From: Acinetobacter higginsii
GTDB taxonomy: Bacteria; Pseudomonadota; Gammaproteobacteria; Pseudomonadales; Moraxellaceae
Direction: 5' to 3'
NCBI RefSeq assembly: GCF_000369525.1
Contig: NZ_KB850072.1
Span: 310,001-374,000, forward strand
DNA: 64,000 bases
The notes beneath the pieces were generated by a model that saw only the letters and a list, made by a program, of their open reading frames with translations, ran no database searches and had not been told where the DNA came from. Shown here in pieces: positions 17,959-27,234 of this stretch (positions are counted from its first letter, which is position 1; every line of letters starts with the position of its first letter). Both the position numbers and the translations under genes were made by a program.

Positions 17959-18155
17959 GTAATTCAACCTTAAGAATTATTCATATTGAGATATAAGATA
18001 TTGCAAGTATTACAGAAAATAATGCAGCTTGCAGTAGCAGTTTTGTGTAAAAGCGAAATTTATTTCAGCTCATAAATTTGAGTACGATTGAAATTATAAA
18101 TTCCAAGCTAACTTTGTTATGATGCGCGCTATATGAAACAATTTAGAGATGGGTA

Positions 18156-19229
18156 ATGACAACGTTGAAAAATGATCGTTTTTTACGAGCTTTATTACGT
18201 GAACCTGTAGACACCACACCTGTATGGATGATGCGTCAAGCAGGACGTTATTTACCAGAATATCGTGAAACTCGTGCGCAGGCAGGGGATTTCTTATCTC
18301 TATGTAAAAATACTGACTTTGCTTGTGAAGTGACCTTGCAGCCATTACGCCGTTATGAACTGGATGCTGCAATTTTATTTTCAGATATTTTAACGGTACC
18401 TGATGCTCTAGGTTTAGGTCTGTATTTTGAAACAGGTGAAGGGCCGAAGTTTCATAAAACAGTACGTACTGAACAAGATGTGGCAAACTTGCCAAAACTC
18501 AATGCCAAATCTGATCTGGCTTATGTCATGAATGCTGTTTCGACCATTCGTTCTGCTTTAAATGGCCAAGTTCCTTTGATTGGTTTCTCTGGCAGTCCGT
18601 GGACTTTAGCAACTTATATGGTTGAAGGTGGATCAAGTAAAGAGTTTCGCTTCATTAAAAATATGATGTACGCACAGCCAGAAGTGTTACATGCTTTGCT
18701 AGATCATTTAGCTGATTCAGTGATTGATTATTTGAATGCGCAAATTGATGCAGGTGCACAAGCGATTCAGATTTTTGATAGCTGGGGCGGTGCGCTCGCG
18801 CATAGAGAATATGTTGAATTTTCATTGAACTACATGACCAAAATTATTGCAGGTCTTCAACGTGAAAAAGATGGTCAACGTATTCCGATTATTGTGTTTA
18901 CCAAAGGTGGTGGTCAGTGGTTGGAAACGATGCTCACCACAGGGGCTGATGCGTTTGGTTTAGATTGGACCACACCGCTTTATACTGCACGTGATGTGGT
19001 TGCAGGACGAGCTGCATTACAAGGTAATTTAGATCCAGCTGTGCTTTATGGTTCAGCCGCTTCAATTGAAAAATCAGTGAAAGCCATGATTGATGATGCT
19101 TATGCCAATGGTGAAAAAACAGGCTATATCGCAAACTTAGGTCATGGTATTACCCAATGGGTCGATCCAGCACAACCTAAGATTTTTGTAGATACTGTAC
19201 ATGAATACAGTGCTAAATATTTAGGTTGA
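18156..19229 (+). CDS. hemE: uroporphyrinogen decarboxylase
   Basis: 357 residues, full length for HemE. It decarboxylates the four acetate side chains of uroporphyrinogen III to give coproporphyrinogen III in haem synthesis; cytosolic. Signatures are [15 protein letters not shown] (about 22-36) with the substrate-contacting Arg residues, [27 protein letters not shown] and the C-terminal NLGHGI. ATG at 18156 is preceded by GATGGG. It is divergent from the transpeptidase gene. The next gene follows after 42 bases and may be cotranscribed. Confidence 0.97.
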   Translation: MTTLKNDRFLRALLREPVDTTPVWMMRQAGRYLPEYRETRAQAGDFLSLCKNTDFACEVTLQPLRRYELDAAILFSDILTVPDALGLGLYFETGEGPKFHKTVRTEQDVANLPKLNAKSDLAYVMNAVSTIRSALNGQVPLIGFSGSPWTLATYMVEGGSSKEFRFIKNMMYAQPEVLHALLDHLADSVIDYLNAQIDAGAQAIQIFDSWGGALAHREYVEFSLNYMTKIIAGLQREKDGQRIPIIVFTKGGGQWLETMLTTGADAFGLDWTTPLYTARDVVAGRAALQGNLDPAVLYGSAASIEKSVKAMIDDAYANGEKTGYIANLGHGITQWVDPAQPKIFVDTVHEYSAKYLG

Positions 19230-19271
19230 TATTTTTAAGCATTTCAAGATAAACACGCTAGGATCAGTTTT

Positions 19272-20066
19272 GTGCCGTTGATTGTATTACCGCTCAACTT
19301 TATCTTTAAGGCAGCTTCGGCTGCCTTATTTGGATTGTTGCTTTTGATTGCATTTGCAGTCACCGCACCGATGGGAAGTCATGAATATTGGGGCTTCTTT
19401 CGTTATGACTATTTGCTGTTTTATGCCTTGATCATTCAAGTCTGTCTGATCTATTTAAAGCTCGAGTCATGGGCAGAAGCAAAAGTCATTGCTTTATTCC
19501 ATATCATGGCGATGGGAATGGAAATATTTTTGACCCATCCAGCGATTGCCTCATGGCAGTACCCACAACCAGCGGTATTGAAATTACTTACTGTGCCATT
19601 GTTTGCGGGGTTTATGTATTCAGCAGTGGGGAGTTTTTTTGCTCGCTCATTGCGGCTCTATAACGTTTCATTCGAGAATTTGCCGAATTTTGGCAATATG
19701 CTGTGTTTGGCAGTGTTGTCTTATCTCAACTTTATGACCAAGTTTTTTATTCCTGATATTCGTGTTGCATTATTTATTTGGAGTATTTTGATTTTCTGGA
19801 AAACAAAACTTTATTTTCAATTGCAACAGCATCGTTTTAGGGTGCCGATGTTGCCGATTTTATTGTTGCTTGCCTTCTTGATCTGGATTGCAGAGAACAT
19901 CAGTACCTTCTATAAAATTTGGTTGTACCCAAGTCAAGTCGATGCATGGCATATGGTGGGGTGGGGTAAATTAGGTTCATGGTATTTATTATTATTGCTG
20001 AGCTTAGTGTTGGTATTAAAAATCTTGGGGACGCGAGATAAAAATGGGGCTTGGCGGTTAAATTAG
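19272..20066 (+). CDS. DUF817 family integral membrane protein
   Basis: 264 residues with about eight hydrophobic segments, starting at GTG 19272 (AGGA eight bases upstream). The conserved family block AMGMEIFLTHPAIASWQYP, followed by VPLFAGFMYSAVGSFFARS, places it in DUF817. Function is unknown; the family is a polytopic inner-membrane protein of about 260-280 residues. It may form a transcription unit with hemE, but no functional link is known. Confidence 0.8.
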   Translation: MPLIVLPLNFIFKAASAALFGLLLLIAFAVTAPMGSHEYWGFFRYDYLLFYALIIQVCLIYLKLESWAEAKVIALFHIMAMGMEIFLTHPAIASWQYPQPAVLKLLTVPLFAGFMYSAVGSFFARSLRLYNVSFENLPNFGNMLCLAVLSYLNFMTKFFIPDIRVALFIWSILIFWKTKLYFQLQQHRFRVPMLPILLLLAFLIWIAENISTFYKIWLYPSQVDAWHMVGWGKLGSWYLLLLLSLVLVLKILGTRDKNGAWRLN

Positions 20067-20250
20067 GCCATTCGAAAATCGTTTAAAATGAGCATCTAAT
20101 TTCCTTTTGTTATGAATATTTCAGATATATTTCAAAATTTATTTGCTAAAGCGCGCTAAGCTCGCTATTTTAACTTTTGTGTAGGAAGAATTACACAACA
20201 CAATAGTGATAACAAATACTGAAGAATAATTGATACTGGAGATCGTTCCT

Positions 20251-20721
20251 ATGTTAAAAAAAATTGCATTAGCTGCTCTATTGACCGCTGGTTCAACAGT
20301 TGCAATGGCTGATAATGATGTCGGTTGTGGTGCTGGTACACAAATTTGGGCAGGTAAAAAAGGTGTTGCACCTAAAATTCTTGCTGCGACAACCAATGGT
20401 ATTTTTACCAACCAATTATTAGGTATTACTTTTGGTACTTTAGGATGCCGTCAAGGTGGTACTGTCACAGCTCAAGTGGTGACTTTTACCAATGAAAATG
20501 CTGAATCTTTAGCGCGTGATATGGCCGTTGGCCAAGGCGAAAGCTTAAATGTACTTGCTGAATTAATGCAAATTAAAGCCAATGACAAAGCACGTTTCTT
20601 TGCTGTGTCTAAAGCAAATTTTGCTGAAATTTATTCAAGTAAAAATGCAAACTCGCTTCAAGTGCTAGACGCTTTACAAAGTGTGATGGCAAAAGATGCA
20701 GTGCTTAAAGCATACGTTTAA
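20251..20721 (+). CDS. DUF3015 exported protein
   Basis: 156 residues from ATG at 20251, chosen because GGAG lies eight bases upstream; the frame opens seven codons earlier. The signal peptide is cleaved near TVAMA|DND. The mature protein has VGCGAGTQIWAGKKGVAPKILAA-type residues and a single-domain DUF3015 pattern (GITFGTLGC). It is periplasmic or outer-membrane associated, of unknown function. A terminator separates it from the DUF4105 gene, a partner often found beside it in related Gammaproteobacteria. Confidence 0.82.
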   Translation: MLKKIALAALLTAGSTVAMADNDVGCGAGTQIWAGKKGVAPKILAATTNGIFTNQLLGITFGTLGCRQGGTVTAQVVTFTNENAESLARDMAVGQGESLNVLAELMQIKANDKARFFAVSKANFAEIYSSKNANSLQVLDALQSVMAKDAVLKAYV

Positions 20722-20734
20722 TTTGCTACATGTT

Positions 20735-20763
20735 AAAACCCTGTCTTGATGACAGGGTTTTCT
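20735..20763 (+). terminator. intrinsic terminator after the DUF3015 gene
   Basis: AAAACCCTGTC at 20735-20745 pairs with GACAGGGTTTT at 20751-20761 around TTGAT. It lies 38 bases before the next start codon and would reduce read-through into the DUF4105 gene. Confidence 0.88.
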
Positions 20764-20800
20764 TATACCTACGATCATTATTCTTAAAAATTGCGATTGA

Positions 20801-22681
20801 ATGAAATTAGCTACTTTTGTACTTGCGTCTTTGATGTGTCACTTTGCCCACGCGATGGTTGAATCAGATTTTCAAACTTATTTGGACATCGCGAAACAAA
20901 AACAATTAGATCAGCACATCACATGGCAGCGCTTGATGTATGCCGACCAAAAACAAAATAGTGAAGTTACTTATGCGGGTTATTTTTACGCAAAAGATGG
21001 TAAAACAAATTTAAAGAATGAATTACAAGCTGACATTAAAGCCTTATTTGTAGAAGCTCCAGATAACCAATCCATCCGTTGTAAATTTCCCGCGCGTAGC
21101 CGCTGGTTGATGCAACAGCTCAACCTTAGTGATCAACAGCTGCCAAAAGTAAATTGTACGGAATTTGAGGACTGGATCAATCAAATCAAACCGTATAAAG
21201 CGACTTTGATTTATGCAACAGATTTTATGGGTAATCCAAGTTCGATGTTTGGACATACGCTATTGCGTTTAGATCCAAAGGATCAGAAGCAACTCAATCT
21301 AGTGTCCTATGCAGTGAACTATGCTGCCACAGTGAAAGGTGATGATAACTGGTCTTATGCATGGAAAGGTTTAACAGGGCAATATCCAGGTGAATATTCT
21401 TTAATGCCGTATTATCGTAAAGTAAAAGAATACGGTGATTTTGAAAGTCGTGACCTGTGGGAGTATGAGCTGAATTTAACCCCAGAGGAAACTCGGTTTC
21501 TAGTTGAGCATATTTGGGAAATGCAGCATGTGAGTTTCCCTTATTATTTTGTTAGCGATAACTGTGCCTACCGTTTACTTGGCTTAATTGATTTAGTACG
21601 TCCAAATTTAAACTTAAAACAGCAGTTTAACTATGCTGCCATTCCAATTGAAACCTTGAAGGCTGTCGATCAACAAAATTTAGTAAAAGAAGTCGTGTAT
21701 CGACCAGCTTTGGAAACCCAATTACTTGCTCAAGCCAAGCAGCATGGCACAGCTTTAGCCAAAGTCGCTCATCAGGTTGCTTTTACCGAGACAGATCAGA
21801 CTCAACCCATTTTAAAAGCATATCAGCCACAAGATCAGGCCAAGATTTTAGAAATGGCTTATGACGATTTATATCTACAATATATTAGCCATAAGGTAGA
21901 TGCGGATTTTGCCCAACCTCAATTACGTCAGTTACTTGCTCAGCGTAGTCAAATCGAGATTGATAAACAACGTCAAGAACCGATACGTCCGAAAAAGCAG
22001 CCTGTAGAAGGGCACCATGCCCGTAACTTGTCGGTAAATGTGGGTGAAGTACAAGGACAGAAGTTTATTGAACTTGGGCATCGTCAGGCTTATCACGATT
22101 TAATTGATCCACAAGGTGGCTATCGTGCAGGCACACAACTTTTGTTTTTAGATGGCAGTCTGCAATACCGCGACGACAAGCTTAAGTTAGAACATTTAGA
22201 TCTACTGTCGGTAAATTCCTATAACCCGATTCAACCATTTAAATCACCACTCACTTGGGGTTTTAATTTAGGTTGGAAACAGGAGTCAGTTGAGAAAGGG
22301 CAGTTTAGTGAGGATCAGCAACATGGTGTGATGAATCTAAATATGCAAGTTGGCTATAGCGTGGCAGATTATGATCGTCGAAATTTGTGTTATGCCCAAT
22401 TGCAAAGTCATATTCAAGGTGGCAAAAATTTAGATAAAGGCTGGCGTGTTGGAGTAGGGCCAACGGTAGGATGTATGAATCTGTGGACAGACAATATTAA
22501 CAGCGTGGTACAGATTGAGTTACCGTATTGGCAAGATCGGAGTCAGTGGAATTTAAGAGTCGGTATGCAACTTCAATATAGTTTGAATACAAATCATGCT
22601 TTACGTTTAAACTGGGATTTTGAACAGCAGGATCATAAAGACTGGAATAAAATCGGTGTGGGTTATGTACACTTTTTTTAA
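20801..22681 (+). CDS. DUF4105 envelope protein with C-terminal beta-barrel-like region
   Basis: 626 residues. Signal peptide MKLATFVLASLMCHFAHA. Residues about 130-330 hold the DUF4105 domain, with TLIYATDFMGNPSSMFGHTL and FVSDNCAYRLL. These Cys/His/Asn features recall papain-like peptidases or amidases, but the activity is unproven. The last 230 residues alternate polar and hydrophobic positions and end in YVHFF with a C-terminal aromatic, like an outer-membrane barrel. The ribosome-binding site is weak. The adjacent DUF3015 gene suggests a shared envelope role. Confidence 0.82.
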   Translation: MKLATFVLASLMCHFAHAMVESDFQTYLDIAKQKQLDQHITWQRLMYADQKQNSEVTYAGYFYAKDGKTNLKNELQADIKALFVEAPDNQSIRCKFPARSRWLMQQLNLSDQQLPKVNCTEFEDWINQIKPYKATLIYATDFMGNPSSMFGHTLLRLDPKDQKQLNLVSYAVNYAATVKGDDNWSYAWKGLTGQYPGEYSLMPYYRKVKEYGDFESRDLWEYELNLTPEETRFLVEHIWEMQHVSFPYYFVSDNCAYRLLGLIDLVRPNLNLKQQFNYAAIPIETLKAVDQQNLVKEVVYRPALETQLLAQAKQHGTALAKVAHQVAFTETDQTQPILKAYQPQDQAKILEMAYDDLYLQYISHKVDADFAQPQLRQLLAQRSQIEIDKQRQEPIRPKKQPVEGHHARNLSVNVGEVQGQKFIELGHRQAYHDLIDPQGGYRAGTQLLFLDGSLQYRDDKLKLEHLDLLSVNSYNPIQPFKSPLTWGFNLGWKQESVEKGQFSEDQQHGVMNLNMQVGYSVADYDRRNLCYAQLQSHIQGGKNLDKGWRVGVGPTVGCMNLWTDNINSVVQIELPYWQDRSQWNLRVGMQLQYSLNTNHALRLNWDFEQQDHKDWNKIGVGYVHFF

Positions 22682-22708
22682 AGTTGATTGTTTTATAGGA
22701 AAATAAAA

Positions 22709-23449
22709 ATGTGGTCTGAAGTGGCTCAAAAAATAAAAAAACTTAAACAGTTTGACCAATGTTTTGTTGTAGATGGTGCTAGTCTGAACCAATATATTAT
22801 TAATTCAGTTGATGAAGAAAAGTTGTTTCAATTAGAAGAGCAACTAAATATTCAAATTCCAACTCAGTTTAGGAGTTTCTTATTGCAGTTGGGTATGGGG
22901 TGTTGTGGACCTGATACAGGTATCACGACTTTAGATGATTTTGAGTTGTATTCTATGGATTTAACACCAGAATATGGTGAATGGCTTGATGCTAATGTGA
23001 GGAGCTTTATGCGCATTGGCTGGGGAAGCTATATTAGTGAATATTGTATTATTACGAATGGAATGCATAAAGGAATGATATATGAGTTTGAAGAAAATTC
23101 ATTTTTTATAAAAAGAGCTGATAGCTTTATGGCATGGTATGCTGAATGGCTAAGAATACAATTACGTTGTTTTGAGGTAATTATCGATGAAATAAGAGAA
23201 AATGATGATATTACTGAGATTATGATGAATTTATATACGAATTATAAAATACAGCCAGCTTTGACATTAACTAGGTTAAAGAGTTTGCTAGGATGGAAAG
23301 ACTTTGAAAGGCATATTACACTCAGCTTGATACCCTCTTTTTATTCAGAGCAACAGGTGCGTAAAATTTATTTGCCTGAAAAAGTGGCCTGTGAATTTAA
23401 AACAAGAATTGCTCAATATTTTAATAGTGAACCACATTCAGTTTTTTAG
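22709..23449 (+). CDS. SMI1/KNR4 (SUKH) family protein
   Basis: 246 residues from ATG at 22709 (AGGA eight bases upstream). The SUKH pattern is visible in the first 140 residues: LEEQLNIQIPTQFRSFLL, followed by GMGCCGPDTGI and a conserved-type IGWGSYISEYCII. SUKH proteins are often immunity proteins against polymorphic or contact-dependent toxins, but many stand alone. No toxin gene, VgrG or Hcp is nearby. The coding sequence is visibly more AT-rich than its neighbours, a hint of recent acquisition. The C-terminal 100 residues are unrecognised and helical. Confidence 0.7.
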   Translation: MWSEVAQKIKKLKQFDQCFVVDGASLNQYIINSVDEEKLFQLEEQLNIQIPTQFRSFLLQLGMGCCGPDTGITTLDDFELYSMDLTPEYGEWLDANVRSFMRIGWGSYISEYCIITNGMHKGMIYEFEENSFFIKRADSFMAWYAEWLRIQLRCFEVIIDEIRENDDITEIMMNLYTNYKIQPALTLTRLKSLLGWKDFERHITLSLIPSFYSEQQVRKIYLPEKVACEFKTRIAQYFNSEPHSVF

Positions 23450-23460
23450 AAAAGATAAGT

Positions 23461-23823
23461 TCAAATCTCAACAATCACATAGTATTTTTTAACTGCTTCA
23501 ATCACTTCAAATGTACCGACAAATGCGGGTGGAATAATCCCTGCATTTCCAGCAGTCACTTCAATAAAAGAATTGGTTTTTGCATCGTGAATACGCACAA
23601 TTCCTTCAATGATCTGAAAAAACTCTTGTTTGTTTTCAGAAAATTGAATATTCCAAGCACCGACTTCACATTGCCAGATGCCACAGTCCATATGTGGATG
23701 TTCATATAAACTATAGGTTAAACGTTCGGGATTACCTTGAACCAAACGATCGGGACGAGGATAATCAATACTTGCTTCATTTGCGATTAAATCGCCGAAA
23801 CCTGCTAACTGAACAGATGGCAT
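23461..23823 (-). CDS. cupin-domain protein
   Basis: 120 residues, a single small cupin barrel of the type seen in the EutQ/ureidoglycine-like group: GIWQCEVGAWNIQFSENKQEFFQIIEGIVRI, then AGNAGIIPPAFVGTFEV. The usual metal His pair of the first cupin motif is not obvious, so an enzymatic role is doubtful. The start ATG shares a base with the stop of the endonuclease V gene (TAATG), so the two are coupled. It is the last gene of a folE-endonuclease V-cupin cluster. Confidence 0.75.
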   Translation of the reverse strand: MPSVQLAGFGDLIANEASIDYPRPDRLVQGNPERLTYSLYEHPHMDCGIWQCEVGAWNIQFSENKQEFFQIIEGIVRIHDAKTNSFIEVTAGNAGIIPPAFVGTFEVIEAVKKYYVIVEI

Positions 23824-24323
23824 TAGAAAAACGCTCTACTTTCTTGATCGACTAATTTGAGCAAGTTGGGAATACGATGTTGTCCTGACATCCTCATAAT
23901 ATATTGTTTCGCTTGTTCTAAATCGATGCCAATGCTTGTGATATATAACGGTTTAAGACTTTTACCACGTATAATTTCACATGCTTTAGGCGTATCTTTG
24001 AAATAATTCTTCGCCACACCAATCACTGGGATTTTGGGGATCAAGTTTTGCCAGAGATGACTGCCTAAACCAGCATTACCTTCATGACCCAAGGTGACAT
24101 ATCCATCAATTATAATGTAATCAATTGGATCATGAATGTCATGTAGTAACGCAAGAATACAAGGTAATTCTCGTTTATAAAAATTACCTGATTCATATTC
24201 AGCAATTGGATGAATGTGTTTTGTATAAATCTGTTTTGGAGTTGTACTTTCCCATACGGGAAAAATTACACCTGCAATGAAAGCTGAATTTTCTTTATAA
24301 TGAACATCAATGGCTAGAATCAT
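23823..24323 (-). CDS. short endonuclease V-like protein
   Basis: 166 residues; classical endonuclease V (Nfi) has about 220. The family fold is recognisable in order: LAIDVHY (first metal Asp), YESGNFYKREL (the YxxGxxxxRE block), IIIDGYVTLGHEGNAGLGSHL (second Asp and glycine-rich loop), IPVIGVAKNYF, KPLYITSIGIDLEQA and HRIPNLLKLVD. The HPR motif is replaced by GHEGN, and the region between the VAK and PLYIT blocks is short. Endonuclease V cleaves next to deoxyinosine or inosine in nucleic acids; activity of this compact form is inferred only. It lies 12 bases after folE. Confidence 0.75.
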   Translation of the reverse strand: MILAIDVHYKENSAFIAGVIFPVWESTTPKQIYTKHIHPIAEYESGNFYKRELPCILALLHDIHDPIDYIIIDGYVTLGHEGNAGLGSHLWQNLIPKIPVIGVAKNYFKDTPKACEIIRGKSLKPLYITSIGIDLEQAKQYIMRMSGQHRIPNLLKLVDQESRAFF

Positions 24324-24335
24324 TATTCAGAAAGC

Positions 24336-24890
24336 TTAATAGTTTTCAGGAACAGCACTTAAGAATTCACGACGTACATCTTTGTCGGTTTTAAAATCAC
24401 CAACAAAAGAAACCGTACGTGTGGTTGATTCTTGTTTACCTACACCACGCATCATCATACACATATGCGCAGAGTCAATTACAACTGCAACACCACGTGC
24501 TTGAGTCACTTCTGCAACTGCTTCTGCAATTTGCTGCGTCAAGTTTTCTTGAACTTGTAGACGACGTGCAAACATTTCTGTAATACGCGCAAATTTTGAT
24601 AAACCTAAAACTTGACCTTCAGGTAAATATGCAATGTGCACACGACCATAGAATGGCAGTAGATGATGTTCACAAAGTGAATAAAATTCAATATTTTTGA
24701 CCAATACCATTTCATGGTTATCGGAAGGGAAGAGCGCGCTATTTGTAACTTCTTCAAGCGTTTTGCTATAGCCAGAAGTTAAAAAAGAGAAAGCTTTAGC
24801 CGCACGCATTGGCGTATCTTTTAAGCCCGGGCGATTTAGGTCTTCACCAACGGCAGTTAAGATATTTGCGTACGATTGCTGCATAGACAT
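24336..24890 (-). CDS. folE: GTP cyclohydrolase I
   Basis: 184 residues from ATG at 24890; GTG at 24902 or ATG at 24884 are alternatives, and none has a clear ribosome-binding site. It converts GTP to dihydroneopterin triphosphate, the first step of folate synthesis. Zinc and active-site residues are in [11 protein letters not shown] and [11 protein letters not shown], with [20 protein letters not shown]. It is the first gene of a minus-strand cluster with endonuclease V and cupin genes 12 bases downstream. Confidence 0.96.
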   Translation of the reverse strand: MSMQQSYANILTAVGEDLNRPGLKDTPMRAAKAFSFLTSGYSKTLEEVTNSALFPSDNHEMVLVKNIEFYSLCEHHLLPFYGRVHIAYLPEGQVLGLSKFARITEMFARRLQVQENLTQQIAEAVAEVTQARGVAVVIDSAHMCMMMRGVGKQESTTRTVSFVGDFKTDKDVRREFLSAVPENY

Positions 24891-24975
24891 AACAATGTTC
24901 ACTTAGGTGGGTTGAACAAAAACGGCAATTGTATCAGAAAACGATTGGAAATCTTAATTTTGATAAAAATGCCGA

Positions 24976-25665
24976 TTACTGTTTGTACTTAGGGTTCTTT
25001 TCGGCACGTTTGAGCAGGACTAAAACCGCTCCTGTACCGCCTTGATTTTCTGGCGCACTAACGAAAGCAAGCACATCACGATGCTGTCTGAGCCAACCAT
25101 TGACATAGGTTTTTAAAATTGCTTCGGGCCCTTTACCGTGCACAATTTTAACGACATTTTGATTTTCATCTTTTGCCATTTGAAGTACTTGTAAGACCGC
25201 AGCACGTGCTTGCTCAACGGTACAGCCATGTAGGTCAACCGCCTCGAACCAGCGAATTTTGCCTGCTTTTAAGTCTTCAAATACTTTGTGCTGTAAAGTC
25301 GCAATGCGATAGCTTAAAGTTGCTTGGCTGGCAACAGGATTTAAGATTGCTTGGGTATCGGAAATTTCTGTAAGCTCTTGCTCTGCGCCACCTTCTGCCG
25401 CAGCACGTTTTGCCAAGGTTTGAGCATCGACTTTTTTACTGCGTGCAACGCGAGTATCGGCAATATTTTGATTGTCGATTGGTTTTACCCCAAGCAGGGC
25501 TTTTTTAAAAAGCTCAGTATCTTCCAACTCTTCTGCAACGGCTGGAGCTTTTTGTGACTCTGCTTGTTTTGCAATAGCACTCGCTTGAGGATTAGAGATT
25601 TGCTTTTTAAAGGCTTTCAGTAAGTTAAACTGGTCTTTAGAAAGCGATGAATCGTGTTTACTCAT
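24976..25665 (-). CDS. Smr-domain protein
   Basis: 229 residues from ATG at 25665; the frame extends 27 codons upstream, but that part is unlike the family. The N-terminal 130 residues are charged and helical. The Smr domain (about 145-220) has the conserved VDLHGCTVEQARAAV and KIVHGKGPEAIL (HGxG). Smr domains of MutS2/SmrA/SmrB type bind or nick nucleic acids; SmrB cleaves mRNA at collided ribosomes in E. coli. I cannot assign this one to SmrA or SmrB. Confidence 0.88.
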   Translation of the reverse strand: MSKHDSSLSKDQFNLLKAFKKQISNPQASAIAKQAESQKAPAVAEELEDTELFKKALLGVKPIDNQNIADTRVARSKKVDAQTLAKRAAAEGGAEQELTEISDTQAILNPVASQATLSYRIATLQHKVFEDLKAGKIRWFEAVDLHGCTVEQARAAVLQVLQMAKDENQNVVKIVHGKGPEAILKTYVNGWLRQHRDVLAFVSAPENQGGTGAVLVLLKRAEKNPKYKQ

Positions 25666-25870
25666 AAGTTTAGAAAAATAGGCAAGATACGAGAGATATA
25701 AAATTATAGTCCGAAACCGTGATGATTTGAACTGAATTGCATTCATAGGGAAAAGGAATGCAATTTAAATCATTAGACAGAATTGAATGTGTAGGTGAGA
25801 AATTAATTTAGTTTTTACTTCTACTGTGATCTTTGTATTAAAAAACTAAATGTTTAATGGCGTTTATTAC

Positions 25871-26290
25871 TTAAGGAAGAGTAATGATTTTGATAATGCG
25901 TGATTGGTTTAAACCCCTATTCTTAAAGCGATCATAAAGTTCAAAGCATATATGCTCATTTACTTGAACACGCGGCAGAGTATGATCAAAGTCAAAATAA
26001 CGAATATAGCCAGATTGGTCCATGACAATCGTCAGGCGCTCGATTTGACTTCGTTTCTTGGGGAACATTTTATATTGTTTTACGATGCCACACTCTTCAG
26101 TTTTAATGTAGGTCTTTGCGGGGGACAAATACATGGCAATGCCAATAAGAATAAGCCCAGGAATTAAAGTAAAGAAATAGGCGACTCTTGGATCTTTAAA
26201 ACTCTGAATTTTTTCGTAGAAAAATAGATGACTATAAATAGGAAAGCTAACTAAAAAGATCAGCCCCAAGATTAATAAAAAATTACTCAT
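25871..26290 (-). CDS. small membrane protein of unknown function
   Basis: 139 residues. Two hydrophobic segments (about 3-23 and 38-58) precede a basic soluble domain of about 80 residues. The soluble part includes CGIVKQYKMFPKKRSQIERL and a C-terminal FELYDRFKNRGLNQSRIIKI. I do not recognise a family. It stands alone between an Smr gene and trpC in the same orientation, with gaps of over 120 bases on both sides. Confidence 0.7.
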   Translation of the reverse strand: MSNFLLILGLIFLVSFPIYSHLFFYEKIQSFKDPRVAYFFTLIPGLILIGIAMYLSPAKTYIKTEECGIVKQYKMFPKKRSQIERLTIVMDQSGYIRYFDFDHTLPRVQVNEHICFELYDRFKNRGLNQSRIIKIITLP

Positions 26291-26382
26291 ATTGTTTCAT
26301 CGATTTTTATCTTTTAGTATTTTGAACTCTAATTTTTATTCTTTATTTAGAGTCTATATTTAGTTCTAGCAACTTTTTTAAA

Positions 26383-26410
26383 GGTTCAAGGTAGAATTTT
26401 ACCTTGAACC
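26383..26410 (-). terminator. hairpin after trpC
   Basis: GGTTCAAGGTA at 26383-26393 pairs perfectly with TACCTTGAACC at 26400-26410. The T-run on the minus strand is short (TTT then A-rich), so termination may be weak. Confidence 0.6.
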
Positions 26411-26418
26411 TGATTTGC

Positions 26419-27225
26419 TTAGATCTGCTCAGGTTGCCCAAACAATGCATGAAATGCTTGATCAGGGCGAGGCTGTTTCATAAAGCTTTCACCCACAAGG
26501 AAAGTATGAATGTCATTGGCTTGCATCATCTCTACATCAGTAGGCATGGCAATACCACTTTCAGTAACTAAGATACGGGAAGCAGGCAATAATTTCTTTA
26601 AACGCAATGAGGTATTTAAATCCACATCAAAGGTTTTAAGATTACGGTTGTTCACACCCAAAATACATTGCTCAGAAAGTTTTAGCGCACGTTCCAATTC
26701 ATATTCATCATGCACCTCAACCAATACATCCAACTGTTGTTCAAATGCTGTTTTCGACATTTCTTCCAGTTGTTGATCTGATAAACATGCCACGATCAAT
26801 AAAATACAATCAGCATGTAGCGCACGTGCTTCAACCACATTATAAGGATCAATCAAGAAATCTTTACGCAAAGCAGGTAGGGCACAATGCTGACGTGCAA
26901 TCGCAATATTTTCGTCTGCACCTTGGAAGAAATCCACATCGGTCAATACCGATAAACAGGCTGCACCTGCTTGTTCATATTGTTGTGCAATTTCCGCAGG
27001 ATTAAAGTCTGCACGGATCACACCTTTAGAAGGTGATGCTTTTTTAATTTCTGCAATTACAGCAGGGCGTTTATGCTGTAAAGCATTGGCAAAACCTCGC
27101 ACAGGCGTTGCTTCATTTGCCCACTGCTCAACATCATGCAAGCTACGTTGTTTTAAACGTGCTGCAAGCTCCTCATGTTTGCGGTCAACAATTTTACCTA
27201 AAATGGTATTTTGAATATCGATCAT
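26419..27225 (-). CDS. trpC: indole-3-glycerol-phosphate synthase
   Basis: 268 residues, a stand-alone TrpC without a fused TrpF. It closes the indole ring from carboxyphenylamino-deoxyribulose phosphate. The (beta/alpha)8 signatures are PAVIAEIKKASPSKGVIR (residues about 55-72), ALRKDFLIDPYNVVEARAL and LVGESFMKQ. It starts nine bases after trpD and forms an operon with it. Confidence 0.97.
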   Translation of the reverse strand: MIDIQNTILGKIVDRKHEELAARLKQRSLHDVEQWANEATPVRGFANALQHKRPAVIAEIKKASPSKGVIRADFNPAEIAQQYEQAGAACLSVLTDVDFFQGADENIAIARQHCALPALRKDFLIDPYNVVEARALHADCILLIVACLSDQQLEEMSKTAFEQQLDVLVEVHDEYELERALKLSEQCILGVNNRNLKTFDVDLNTSLRLKKLLPASRILVTESGIAMPTDVEMMQANDIHTFLVGESFMKQPRPDQAFHALFGQPEQI

Positions 27226-27234
27226 GAGAAGTCC

